Shown here: positions 44,526 through 55,707 of the stretch, piece after piece
Numbering within the stretch: position 1 is the first letter of the stretch
Layout: each line of letters begins with the position of its first letter
From: Paenibacillus sp. JQZ6Y-1
Lineage (GTDB): Bacteria > Bacillota > Bacilli > Paenibacillales > Paenibacillaceae
Length of the DNA: 64,000 nt
Direction of reading: 5' to 3'
Assembly (NCBI RefSeq): GCF_040719145.1
Contig: NZ_JBFDUZ010000002.1
Location: forward strand, 1 to 64,000
Translations under genes and position numbers: made by a program
The notes under the pieces: generated by a model
Database searches by the model: none
Seen by the model: the letters and a program-made list of their open reading frames with translations, nothing else
Told to the model about the DNA's origin: nothing

Positions 44526-45707
44526 ATGAACAAAAAAAGTGTGCGTGATGTAGAAGTAGCTGGCAAAGTAGTATTCGTACGTGTAGATTTCAACGTACCT
44601 ATGGAAGATGGCAAAATCACGGATGACAAACGTATCCGCGAAACGCTGCCAACCATTAACTACCTGATCGAAAAAGGCGCAAAAGTCCTGCTGGCGAGCC
44701 ACTTGGGTCGTCCAAAAGGTGAAGTAGTGGAGTCCATGAGACTGACTGCTCCAGCTGAGCGTCTGTCCGAACTGCTGGGCAAACCGGTAGCAAAAGCAGA
44801 TGAGTCGACTGGTGATGCAGTCAAAGCTCAAATCGCTGAACTGAAAGACGGCGACGTTCTGGTATTGGAAAACGTTCGTTTCCATGCAGGCGAAGAGAAA
44901 AACGATCCAGAACTGGCAAAAGCATTCGCTGAGCTGGCTGACCTGTTCGTAAACGACGCATTTGGCGCGGCTCACCGTGCACATGCGTCCACAGAAGGTA
45001 TCGCGCATCACCTGCCAGCAGTAGCTGGTCTGCTGATGGAGAAAGAACTGGATGTACTGGGTAAAGCCCTGAACAATCCAGAGCGTCCTTTCACAGCAAT
45101 CGTTGGTGGTTCCAAAGTAAAAGACAAAATCGATGTGATCGACAACCTGCTGAATCTGGCAGACAACGTAATCATCGGTGGCGGTCTGTCCTATACATTC
45201 ATGAAAGCTCAAGGTCACGAAGTAGGTCAATCCCTGCTGGACGAGAGCAAACTGGATGTAGCACTGGGCTTTATTGAAAAAGCAAAACAACTGGGCAAAA
45301 ACTTCTACCTGCCAGTAGATATCGTAATCTCCGACGACTTTAGTGCAGATGCAAACACAAAAATCGTTGAAGTTGGCGACATCCCAGCTGATTGGGAAGG
45401 CATCGACATCGGTCCCAAAACACGTGAGATCTATGCTGACGTGATCAAAAACTCCAAACTGGTTGTTTGGAACGGACCAATGGGCGTATTCGAAATCGAG
45501 CCATTCTCCCACGGTACTCGTGCAGTAGCAGAAGCTTGCGCAACAACAGATGCTTACACTGTTATCGGTGGCGGTGACTCCGCAGCAGCAGCTGAGAAGT
45601 TCCACCTGGCTGATAAAATGGACCATATCTCCACAGGCGGCGGTGCTTCCCTGGAGTTCATGGAAGGTAAAGCACTTCCTGGCGTTGTGGCACTTAACGA
45701 TAAATAA
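44526..45707 (+). CDS. pgk: Phosphoglycerate kinase
   Basis: A 393-residue glycolytic kinase making ATP from 1,3-bisphosphoglycerate. Typical blocks: [53 protein letters not shown] and the C-terminal [14 protein letters not shown] plus [19 protein letters not shown] 44526 follows a GGAGGTAAGACA site. Confidence 0.98.
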   Translation: MNKKSVRDVEVAGKVVFVRVDFNVPMEDGKITDDKRIRETLPTINYLIEKGAKVLLASHLGRPKGEVVESMRLTAPAERLSELLGKPVAKADESTGDAVKAQIAELKDGDVLVLENVRFHAGEEKNDPELAKAFAELADLFVNDAFGAAHRAHASTEGIAHHLPAVAGLLMEKELDVLGKALNNPERPFTAIVGGSKVKDKIDVIDNLLNLADNVIIGGGLSYTFMKAQGHEVGQSLLDESKLDVALGFIEKAKQLGKNFYLPVDIVISDDFSADANTKIVEVGDIPADWEGIDIGPKTREIYADVIKNSKLVVWNGPMGVFEIEPFSHGTRAVAEACATTDAYTVIGGGDSAAAAEKFHLADKMDHISTGGGASLEFMEGKALPGVVALNDK

Positions 45708-45720
45708 GTTTACAATATAG

Positions 45721-46503
<783 letters not shown>

Positions 46504-48045
46504 ATGTCAGTTCCAAAACCGGTAGCATTAATCATCATGGACGGTTTCGGTCTGCGTCCGGAAGTCGAAGGCAACGGTGTTGCTCAGGCGAAAAAACCGA
46601 ACTATGACCGTTACCTTCAACAATATCCGCATACGACGCTGACAGCTTGCGGCGAAGCCGTAGGTCTGCCAGAAGGTCAAATGGGGAACTCGGAAGTTGG
46701 CCACCTGAATATCGGCGCAGGCCGTATCGTATATCAGGATTTGACCCGCATTTCCAAATCGATTCGTGACGGCGAGTACTTCCACAACGAAGCACTGGTC
46801 GGCGCATTCGAAAATGCCAAAACAAACGGCAAAAAGCTGCACCTATTCACGCTGCTGTCTGACGGCGGTGTACACAGTCATATCGACCACCTGTTTGCAA
46901 CGCTAGAAATGGCGAAAAAACATGACTTTCATGATGTGCTGATCCACGTATTCTTGGACGGTCGCGACGTAGCGCCGGACAGTGGTAAAGGCTTCATGGA
47001 GCAACTGGTTGAGAAAGTTAACAGCATCGGTGTCGGCAAAATCGCTACCGTACAAGGACGCTATTACGCCATGGACCGCGACAAACGTTGGGATCGTGTC
47101 GAAAAAGCATTCCGTGCCATTGCTTACGGCGAAGGTCCTCAATTCAAGGACCCGCTGAGTGTGGTAACTTCTTCCTACAAAGAAGAAGTGTACGATGAGT
47201 TTGTTGTACCAGCTGTTATCGTAGATGCTGAGGGTCAACCGACCGGTACGGTAAGCAGTGGAGATTCTGTCATCTTCCTGAACTTCCGTCCTGACCGTGC
47301 GATCCAGCTGTCCCAAGCATTTACACAGCACGACTTTGAAGGCTTCGAGCGCGGTGACTATCCGAAGGAGCTGTACTATGTATGTCTTACCACATACAGT
47401 GCAACCGTCGTAGGTCATGTTGCTTTTGGACCGAAAAGTCTGGACAATACGCTGGGCGAAGTACTCGTTCAAAACGGTAAAAAGCAATTGCGTATTGCCG
47501 AAACTGAGAAATACCCACACGTTACCTTCTTCTTCAGTGGCGGTCGTGATGTAGAACTGGAAGGCGAGACTCGTATTCTGATCAACTCGCCAAAAGTAGC
47601 TACCTATGATTTGCAACCAGAGATGAGTGCGCGTGAAGTGGCGGATGCTTGTATCGCCGAGATCGAAGCGGAACGTCAGGATGCGATCATCCTGAACTTT
47701 GCCAACCCGGATATGGTTGGTCACTCTGGTAAGCTGGAGCCGACGATCAAAGCCGTTGAGACGACAGACGAATGTGTCGGTCGTGTCGTGGAAGCGATTC
47801 TTGCCAAAGGCGGCGTAGCGCTGATTACTGCCGATCATGGTAACGCTGAAACAGAAATCGACGAAGATGGCCGTCCACAAACCTCGCATACAACAAACCC
47901 AGTTCCGTTTATCGTAACGGACAAGAATGTTGTACTGCGTGAAGGCGGTATTCTGGGTGATATTGCACCAACGATCCTTGATCTGCTGCAAATTGCAAAA
48001 CCAGACGAAATGACCGGTACATCGATCATTTCTAGCCGTAAGTAA
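46504..48045 (+). CDS. gpmI: 2,3-bisphosphoglycerate-independent phosphoglycerate mutase
   Basis: A 513-residue Mn-dependent mutase. The metal site starts [14 protein letters not shown], and the phosphoserine nucleophile lies in [17 protein letters not shown] (about residue 63). C-terminal metal ligands are in [12 protein letters not shown] and ADHGNAE. It begins immediately after the tpiA stop. Confidence 0.98.
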   Translation: MSVPKPVALIIMDGFGLRPEVEGNGVAQAKKPNYDRYLQQYPHTTLTACGEAVGLPEGQMGNSEVGHLNIGAGRIVYQDLTRISKSIRDGEYFHNEALVGAFENAKTNGKKLHLFTLLSDGGVHSHIDHLFATLEMAKKHDFHDVLIHVFLDGRDVAPDSGKGFMEQLVEKVNSIGVGKIATVQGRYYAMDRDKRWDRVEKAFRAIAYGEGPQFKDPLSVVTSSYKEEVYDEFVVPAVIVDAEGQPTGTVSSGDSVIFLNFRPDRAIQLSQAFTQHDFEGFERGDYPKELYYVCLTTYSATVVGHVAFGPKSLDNTLGEVLVQNGKKQLRIAETEKYPHVTFFFSGGRDVELEGETRILINSPKVATYDLQPEMSAREVADACIAEIEAERQDAIILNFANPDMVGHSGKLEPTIKAVETTDECVGRVVEAILAKGGVALITADHGNAETEIDEDGRPQTSHTTNPVPFIVTDKNVVLREGGILGDIAPTILDLLQIAKPDEMTGTSIISSRK

Positions 48046-48213
48046 GCTTTTTCCTATTGAGATGAACGAGGCTGCGACCGGCAGACGCATTAACATGCTC
48101 TGCATGTTCCGCTGAAATCGCCTGCTTTGTTGCAGTCATGCGTTCCTATATATAAAGGTACACAGCCATAGTCGCTGTGACCTGATCAAACCTATTTTAA
48201 AGGAGACTTTTAA

Positions 48214-49521
<1,308 letters not shown>

Positions 49522-50030
49522 TTTCGGATTCTTCGGAAGTAGAATAACGATAAATCATCGCACGAAATAAAGGGTTTGCAGACAATTGCTTATGGTGCTT
49601 GCCTGCGATGCCATCCCTATTTTGGTGAGATCAAGTCATACCCGGTAACGCGTCATGATAGACTGCGATACAAAGAGGTCATCCATTCTTTTCCTACTTT
49701 CCTTGCACTCCATAGAATGGATGCGCGTTGCCGATAAGAGAATGGGTTCCGCAGAGAGCGTAGGGCAGGACGAACCTTAACCTAGCATCGGTTATCGACG
49801 AAATGTTCATATCGCGATCCTGTCGGAATATCATTTTTATACAACTATATACATCTGACCTTCACCCGGAGCGCTGAATCCGGCTGTGGAGAGCAGATAC
49901 AGCTGCACAGCATATTCGTATGCTGCAAGCCATCCGTTTGGGGAATGGGCGTCGCGGCTGACCGTGAACACATCGACAACAACGGCCTGAGCCGCTACTT
50001 AGCCGTTACAGCCACCATGTTCCCGGACAG
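49522..50030. other. Structured noncoding region between eno and secG
   Basis: About 500 bases without a gene. It has a UUCG-capped hairpin CAGCATA-TTCG-TATGCTG (49908-49925), a GCGGCT...AGCCGC long-range pair (49954 and 49990), and a segment AGCCATCCG (49928-49936) that repeats the 5' arm of the terminator at 50031. It looks like the leader of a regulatory RNA. No class of known riboswitch was recognised. Confidence 0.5.
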
Positions 50031-50062
50031 CAGCCATCCGTTTCGACGGATGGCTGTTTTTT
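50031..50062 (+). terminator. Strong terminator upstream of secG
   Basis: A perfect 10-bp stem CAGCCATCCG / CGGATGGCTG with loop TTTCGA and T8. Confidence 0.93.
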
Positions 50063-50214
50063 TATTTGTATATAAAGCGTCATCAGGAAATCGTTGCTAT
50101 CTGCTTGCCGAATATGATAAACTATAAATGCTGTTTCTATAGAGTGATATGGTTGGATAACCTGTACATATACATTTATAGAGGCTCGGCGAATCCTTCA
50201 AGGAGGTGGAAATT

Positions 50215-50445
50215 ATGCAATTAACTTTGCAGATCCTGCTTACTATTATCTCGGTTGCTCTGATTATCGTTGTACTGCTGCAAAAAGGTAAAAGTGCTGG
50301 TCTTTCCGGTGCCATCTCCGGCGGCGCTGAGCATCTTTTTGGCAAAACCAAAGCACGCGGCATGGACCTCGTCCTGCAACGCACCACAGCCGGCCTAGGA
50401 GCCGCATTCTTCATCCTTGCCATCCTGGTCGCTGTATTCAGATAA
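50215..50445 (+). CDS. secG: Preprotein translocase subunit SecG
   Basis: A 76-residue membrane protein with two hydrophobic helices ([20 protein letters not shown] and [13 protein letters not shown]) around the conserved cytoplasmic loop [16 protein letters not shown]. It assists SecYE in protein export. ATG 50215 follows AAGGAGGTGGAAATT. In Bacillus secG is also upstream of rnr and smpB. Confidence 0.95.
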   Translation: MQLTLQILLTIISVALIIVVLLQKGKSAGLSGAISGGAEHLFGKTKARGMDLVLQRTTAGLGAAFFILAILVAVFR

Positions 50446-50465
50446 TAAGACACACCAGCACCACC

Positions 50466-50512
50466 AACAGCCCTTTCACACGCTATTGCTAGCGGTGAAA
50501 GGGCTGTTTTTA
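50466..50512 (+). terminator. Terminator after secG
   Basis: AACAGCCCTTTCAC / GTGAAAGGGCTGTT stem with a 16-base loop and T5. Confidence 0.93.
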
Positions 50513-50737
50513 TATGGATGGCAGCCCAATCCGTTTCCTCCGTTCTGTCATATAAATCAAAAAGCGATACAAAACGCTCAAAACTAAAGTTCATATGATC
50601 AAAACCACTAAACAACAGTATAAGATAAGAAGCCGACTACACCACGCAAATCATCTTTACATACTTCCTCTGCTACAGACATAGGCGCGTAGCGCAAGAA
50701 ACCAGTTTTCACTCCCCCTGTGCATGGTCTTTACACA

Positions 50738-50888
50738 GGATGCAATCCGCACGTAACGTAGGGAAGGAAATAAGGGAAAAGGACGACTTTGGAGGGGCGA
50801 GAATCTACAAGTATCTCCTATTCCATAGATTCTCGCCCCTCCACCGGAGTCCGTTCCCTTATTCCTTCCCGGAGTGCATGCTGCATCC
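50738..50888. repeat. Long imperfect inverted repeat (~150 bp)
   Basis: Three nested arms pair in order: GGATGCA with TGCATCC (outermost), GGGAAGGAAATAAGGGAA with TTCCCTTATTCCTTCCC, and the perfect 17-bp arm GGAGGGGCGAGAATCTA (50791-50807) with TAGATTCTCGCCCCTCC. The central loop is about 18 bases. No gene is encoded. It could be a degenerate mobile element (MITE-like) or a long RNA hairpin. Confidence 0.85.
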
Positions 50889-51039
50889 AAATAACCCCCG
50901 CAAAAAAACTCGTTTCCCCTCCAGTCTGTTCATATAGAATTCACATACCCCCCGTATAATCAGAACTGTTCCCGAGCTTGTCCATTATTCCCATGTAAGT
51001 TGAAGCAAGACCGAAGTCCATGATGTGCAAGACCATTTA

Positions 51040-51098
51040 GCGGCATATTCGTTCCCCTTAACCAAGGAGAGGGTAACGAGCATGCCGCCCTTTTTTTT
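51040..51098 (+). terminator. Terminator hairpin with no upstream gene
   Basis: GCGGCAT / ATGCCGC forms the base; inner CGTT..CCC and GGG..AACG also pair; T8 follows. A TATAAT box at 50955 lies upstream, so the region 50966-51098 might be a small RNA, though no -35 box is seen. Confidence 0.6.
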
Positions 51099-51128
51099 GC
51101 AGGAATACAGGCAGGGGATTAATTTAGT

Positions 51129-51223
51129 GTATACTAGGGTATGTGTATACTAAATGAAACATGATCGAAGTGGCTTTCTGAAACGCAGATGTCCGTGCAG
51201 ATCATGGACAGGTCTGCGTTTTA
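51129..51223 (+). ncRNA. Candidate small RNA or rnr leader
   Basis: TATACT boxes (51129, 51149) lie inside an inverted repeat (ATTTAGT-GTATAC at 51122-51134 and GTATACTAAAT at 51145-51155). About 30 bases on, a terminator-like hairpin AAACGCAGA.GTCC / GGAC..TCTGCGTTT with T's ends at 51223. The unit could make a ~70-base RNA before rnr. This is inference from structure only. Confidence 0.35.
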
Positions 51224-51328
51224 CTCATCCATCACCGACACAGACCAGCGTATAGAGCACATAAAACTAGCAATACATATGAGCCGGATGGGCGTGATCG
51301 CTGCTGAAGGTGGGCCGAGGTGAATTCA

Positions 51329-54058
51329 ATGATTACAGAAGAACAATTATTAAACTTTATGCGGGATACCGCTTATAAACCGATGACGTATCAGGAGTTG
51401 GAGGAACATTTTCAGATTGAGGATGCTTCGGACTTCAAAGAACTCGTCAAGCTGCTGAACCGACTGGAAGAGTCCGGTGATGTAGTGGTGAACAGCGCCA
51501 ATCGATATGGCGTACCGGAACGGATGGATCTGGTCAAAGGACGGGTGCAGGCACATGCGAAAGGCTTTGCTTTCCTAATCCCTGAAGACCGTGAGCATGG
51601 CGATGTGTATATCCATGCTAATGACCTGAACACCGCCATGAACGGTGATACCGTACTGGTCAAAGTAACGTCTCGCAACGCGTCTGGTGGACGCATGGAA
51701 GGCGTCATTGTCCGCGTGCTGGTTCGTAAAAATACCCGCATTGTCGGCGTATTCCAAGGGCTGGACACGTATGGCTTTGTGCTGCCAGATGACAAGCGCA
51801 TCAACCGCGACATTTTTATTCCGAAGGAGCATTTTAACGGTGCGGTAGATGGCGAGAAGGTCGTTGCTGAGATCGTTAATTATCCCGAAGGACGCGCGGC
51901 TGCCGAAGGTCGTGTCATTGAGGTACTCGGACATAAGGATGATCCGGGCGTAGATATTATCTCCATTATCCGCAAGCATCAGCTGCCGGAAGCTTTTCCA
52001 GATGAAGTGATGGATGAGGCGCAAGGCGCGCCAGACGAGATTACCGAAGAAGAGATCGTGCAGCAGGGTCGCCGCGATCTGCGTGGCAAGAACATCGTTA
52101 CGATTGACGGCGAAGATGCGAAGGATCTGGATGATGCGGTCAACGTAGAGCGTCTGGAGAACGGCAATTACCGTCTAGGCGTGCATATCGCCGATGTCGG
52201 TTATTACGTGCGTGAAGGCTCCCAGCTGGACAATGAAGCGTACAATCGTGGATGTAGCGTGTATTTGGTTGACCGTGTGATTCCAATGCTGCCACACCGT
52301 TTGTCTAACGGTATTTGTAGCTTGAATCCGCAGGTGGATCGTTTGACATTAAGCTGCGAAATGGAATTTGACGCGAATATGAAGGTGGTCAAGCACGACG
52401 TCTTCACTAGTGTGATCAAAACCAAAGAGCGAATGACCTACAAAAACGTACGCCGCATTCTGGAGGACGAAGAACCAGAACTGCTGGAGCGTTACGCGCC
52501 GCTGATCGACGACTTCAAGCTGATGCGCGAGCTGGCAATGAAGCTGCGCGATAATCGTATCCGCCGTGGCGCGGTCGATTTTGATTTTGAAGAATCCAAA
52601 ATCTTGCTTGATGAAAACGGCAAACCGGTCGATATCGTCAAACGTGAGCGTTCTATCGCCGAGCAGATTATTGAAGAATTCATGCTGGCAGCGAACGAAA
52701 CTGTTGCCGAGCATTTCCATTGGCTGAAAGTGCCATTCCTATACCGGATTCACGAAAACCCGGATCAGGAGAAGCTGCAAAACTTCCTCGGATTCGTGCA
52801 GAACTTTGGTTATGCGGTGAAAGGTACTGGCAATCTGATCCACCCGCGCGCACTTCAGCAGTTGCTGGACGAAGTGAAGGGTGAAAAAGAAGAGACTGTC
52901 ATCAGCACCATGATGCTACGGTCGATGAAACAAGCGAAATACTCCGCTGACAGCTCCGGTCACTTTGGTTTGGCTGCGGAATACTATAGTCACTTCACAT
53001 CGCCAATTCGTCGTTACCCCGATCTGGTCATCCACCGCGTCATTCGCGAAGTAATCGAGAACGGCGGCAACGGACTGACGCCGGATCGTCAAGCATATCT
53101 GGAATCTCGTATGCCAGACATTGCCCAGCAATCATCGGAGCGCGAGCGTGTGGCTGTAGATGCGGAACGTGATACCGACCAGCTGAAAAAAGCCGAGTAT
53201 ATGCTCGACAAAGTAGGCGAAGAATTCGAAGGGCTGATCAGCAGCGTAACTGGCTTCGGTATGTTTATCGAGTTGGAAAACACCGTTGAGGGACTGATCC
53301 GTCTCGGTATGCTGACTGACGACTATTACCATTTTGACGACAAGCAGATGATCCTGCTGGGCGAGCGTACGTCCCGCGTGTTCCGCATTGGTGACACCGT
53401 GACGATTCGCGTAGCTAACGTGAATATGGACGACCATACGATTGACTTTGAACTGACCGATATGCCGAAAAGCAATCGTCGCTCCGACCGTGGAGGACGC
53501 AGTGAGAGCGAGCGTCGCGGTGGACGTGGCAGCCGTAGTGGTGGAAATGGCGGTGGTAATGGCGCAGCTAGCGGCGAACGTAAAGGTCGCGGCGGCAGAG
53601 GCAAGAACAAAAACGCTAAAAAAGCCGAAGTGTTCGGCAAAGCTGCGAAAAAAGCGAAATCCAAAACAGGCAATGGCAATAGCCCAGCAGCGGGTGGTAA
53701 CACCAATCCATCAAAAGGCAACAACGCCAACCCATCCACAGCTGTAAACGGTGAAAATAATGGCTCCAGCAAAAATAGACGGAAAAAGGACAAAGGCGTT
53801 ACCCTGTCTACTCCGGCAAGAAGCGAATCCAGCTCCCGTTCATCTGGATCAGGACGTAGCTTCGCATTCGGCTCTGGCAAAGGCGGCTACAACAGCCCTG
53901 AACCCGAGAAAAAGAACAAAGGCAAACGTCGTAAGAAATCTGGCGAAGGTTCGGTAGCACCGACGGCGAACGATACATCCGTATCCGTGAACCCATCCGG
54001 TGACGCCAAGCCTAAGCGTAGACGCAAGCCGAAGAAAAAAAATACAGAGAACGAATAA
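51329..54058 (+). CDS. rnr: Ribonuclease R
   Basis: A 909-residue 3'-5' exoribonuclease. Cold-shock-like domains (roughly 60-230) precede the RNB catalytic core with [14 protein letters not shown] (metal-binding Asp residues) and [19 protein letters not shown]; an S1 domain follows ([20 protein letters not shown]). The last ~190 residues are a disordered basic tail rich in Gly, Arg, Lys, Ser and Asn, much longer than in B. subtilis RNase R (about 780 residues). ATG 51329 lies 5 bases after GAGGTGA. It works with SmpB and tmRNA, encoded just downstream, in removing defective mRNA. Confidence 0.96.
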   Translation: MITEEQLLNFMRDTAYKPMTYQELEEHFQIEDASDFKELVKLLNRLEESGDVVVNSANRYGVPERMDLVKGRVQAHAKGFAFLIPEDREHGDVYIHANDLNTAMNGDTVLVKVTSRNASGGRMEGVIVRVLVRKNTRIVGVFQGLDTYGFVLPDDKRINRDIFIPKEHFNGAVDGEKVVAEIVNYPEGRAAAEGRVIEVLGHKDDPGVDIISIIRKHQLPEAFPDEVMDEAQGAPDEITEEEIVQQGRRDLRGKNIVTIDGEDAKDLDDAVNVERLENGNYRLGVHIADVGYYVREGSQLDNEAYNRGCSVYLVDRVIPMLPHRLSNGICSLNPQVDRLTLSCEMEFDANMKVVKHDVFTSVIKTKERMTYKNVRRILEDEEPELLERYAPLIDDFKLMRELAMKLRDNRIRRGAVDFDFEESKILLDENGKPVDIVKRERSIAEQIIEEFMLAANETVAEHFHWLKVPFLYRIHENPDQEKLQNFLGFVQNFGYAVKGTGNLIHPRALQQLLDEVKGEKEETVISTMMLRSMKQAKYSADSSGHFGLAAEYYSHFTSPIRRYPDLVIHRVIREVIENGGNGLTPDRQAYLESRMPDIAQQSSERERVAVDAERDTDQLKKAEYMLDKVGEEFEGLISSVTGFGMFIELENTVEGLIRLGMLTDDYYHFDDKQMILLGERTSRVFRIGDTVTIRVANVNMDDHTIDFELTDMPKSNRRSDRGGRSESERRGGRGSRSGGNGGGNGAASGERKGRGGRGKNKNAKKAEVFGKAAKKAKSKTGNGNSPAAGGNTNPSKGNNANPSTAVNGENNGSSKNRRKKDKGVTLSTPARSESSSRSSGSGRSFAFGSGKGGYNSPEPEKKNKGKRRKKSGEGSVAPTANDTSVSVNPSGDAKPKRRRKPKKKNTENE

Positions 54059-54183
54059 AATAGAGCATATGGGCTGCGGTATGAGATTGATCGGATAGAG
54101 TATACCGAGAGGTACAACTAGCCGCCAACTCATCCTCGCAGCCACCCCGTATGGGGGAGCAATGACGGAAGGAGCAATTCCAT

Positions 54184-54660
54184 ATGGCGACCAAAAAGAG
54201 TGAAAACAAAGTACTCGCCCAGAACAAAAAAGCGTCCCACGATTATTTTATCGAGGACACGTATGAAGCAGGTATGGTACTGACCGGAACCGAGATCAAA
54301 TCGTTGCGCCGCGCCCGCGCGAACATCAACGATGCCTTTTCCACGATCCGTAACGGCGAAGTATTCCTGCATAACATGCACATTAGCCCGTTTGAGGAAG
54401 GCAACCGTAGCAATCCGGCAGACCCAACTCGCACACGTAAGCTGCTGCTGCACAAAGAGCAGATCAGCAAGCTCATCGGCGCATCCAAACGCGACGGCTA
54501 CACAATCGTGCCGCTAAAAATCTATATCCGTAACGGTTACGCGAAGCTGCTAATCGGTCTGGGTAAAGGTAAGAAGCAGCATGACAAACGCGCCACAGCG
54601 GCGAAGCGGGATGCTCAACGTGATATCCAACGTGCATTGCGGGATAATCAAAAGCGTTGA
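54184..54660 (+). CDS. smpB: SsrA-binding protein SmpB
   Basis: A 158-residue protein that binds tmRNA and delivers it to stalled ribosomes. Typical blocks: [35 protein letters not shown], and the basic C-terminal [20 protein letters not shown] tail. ATG 54184 follows GAAGGAGCAATTC. It lies between rnr and ssrA. Confidence 0.97.
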   Translation: MATKKSENKVLAQNKKASHDYFIEDTYEAGMVLTGTEIKSLRRARANINDAFSTIRNGEVFLHNMHISPFEEGNRSNPADPTRTRKLLLHKEQISKLIGASKRDGYTIVPLKIYIRNGYAKLLIGLGKGKKQHDKRATAAKRDAQRDIQRALRDNQKR

Positions 54661-55072
54661 TTGCTAGGTATGGATATTGAAGCTTATACCTAACGTTTAC
54701 AACAAAAGCAGATGATATTGTGAGTGTTGTTAAAGGGATCATATTTTGGGGTAATGGAGATTATCGATGACTGGTAGCTGTCTCTCTTTTACAGCTTGCT
54801 GATTGAATGAGCAGAGCGATAGGAGTTGTAAGGCTGCCTTATCTATCGTGGATCAGCTAGTGTAAGCTGGCACTTGCACGTCTATCCATTTGCATCAAAA
54901 TGTGGTATAATCAAAGTCTGTGAGGAAATGAAATACCGTTGGTTCACACCGATGGGATGAGGACATTTCCCAGTGTAGCCCTTTTTATGGAGGGAAAGGC
55001 TGCATCTACAGAACATTTCGGAAGACGAGACTCATGCGCTCGTACCGTATTGATCCAGACCCTTTTTATTAA
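54661..55072. other. Intergenic region and leader of ssrA
   Basis: The first ~240 bases show nothing clear. After the promoter at 54903 a ~155-base leader precedes mature tmRNA. It contains pairing segments such as AGCC.TTT / AAA.GGCT around a short purine loop (54977-55002) and GAGGAAATG / CATTTCC. It is presumably removed by RNase P at 55073. Confidence 0.5.
54903..54911 (+). promoter_or_regulatory. Extended -10 promoter of ssrA
   Basis: TGG-TATAAT, an extended -10 box, 162 bases before the mature tmRNA 5' end. The -35 position is weak. Confidence 0.6.
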
Positions 55073-55435
55073 GGGGGCGTTCTTGGATTCGACGGGGGTA
55101 GGTCGGGCATGAGTAGCGGGTAGTGGGGACGCGTCCGCTTTATCAACGCTAAAGCCTATTAAACGGCAAACAACAAACTAACTACGCTTTCGCAGCCTAA
55201 GAAACTGTGAAACGTGCTCTCGCCTCGCATCGCCCATGTGCCAGGATGAGGGCCCAACTCTTAGTGGGCTACGCTGTCACATCTCCGCCTGAGGTGTGCT
55301 GAATAAGATAATCAGGCTGACCCGAAGGGAATCCGGTTACAGGGAGTCTCTAGGGTGACATCAAATCTGTAACTACACCCGTAGAAGCTTATGTTGCGTT
55401 ATCTTCGGACAGGGGTTCGACTCCCCTCGCCTCCA
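55073..55435 (+). ncRNA. ssrA: tmRNA (SsrA)
   Basis: About 363 bases. The 5' end GGGGGCG pairs with CGCCTCC at the 3' end in a tRNA-like acceptor stem; the T-arm GGTTCGACTCCCCTCG is present and discriminator A ends the gene without an encoded CCA. The tag frame at 55165-55200 reads GKQQTNYAFAA then TAA, so the full tag is AGKQQTNYAFAA, with the hydrophobic AFAA end recognised by Clp proteases. The 3' end is the likely insertion point of the downstream island. Confidence 0.96.
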
Positions 55436-55440
55436 TTCTA

Positions 55441-55468
55441 AAAACCCGCTTAAACAGCGGGTTTTTTG
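55441..55468 (+). terminator. Terminator after ssrA
   Basis: AAAACCCGCT / AGCGGGTTTT with loop TTAAAC and T6. Confidence 0.93.
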
Positions 55469-55486
55469 CTATGTATCACTTAAGTT

Positions 55487-55626
55487 GTAGACCAAGTGTA
55501 GACGTATCTAACCGAAACTTGTTATTAATGGAAATATGATAGACCACTTGTCTACTTTAAACATTGTTGCGTAGTTAATATTCATTTGACTTCTCTGTAA
55601 GAAATGAGAAAATTGGGTATGTAGAC
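55487..55626. other. Repeated GTAGAC elements at the island edge
   Basis: GTAGAC occurs at 55487, 55498 and 55621 on the plus strand and at 55550-55555 on the minus strand. Two of them form the near-perfect inverted pair GTAGACCAAGTG / CACTTGTCTAC. They fill the gap between the ssrA terminator and the first island gene, where tyrosine-integrase arm sites would be expected. No second copy of the ssrA 3' end was found in the window. Confidence 0.45.
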
Positions 55627-55707
55627 AAACTGATTGCAATTAATGTTTTTGAGATTATGAATTACACTAAAAGGAATTAAAAAAATCAATAAAGATGAGG
55701 TTAAGAT

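Noticed and set aside
49945..50127. 60-codon plus-strand frame between eno and secG
   Set aside because: It runs through the strong terminator at 50031-50062 and has no ribosome site.
53326..53880. Minus-strand 184-codon frame opposite the rnr tail
   Set aside because: Its Pro/Leu/Arg-rich composition mirrors the Gly/Arg/Lys-rich RNase R tail; no start signals.
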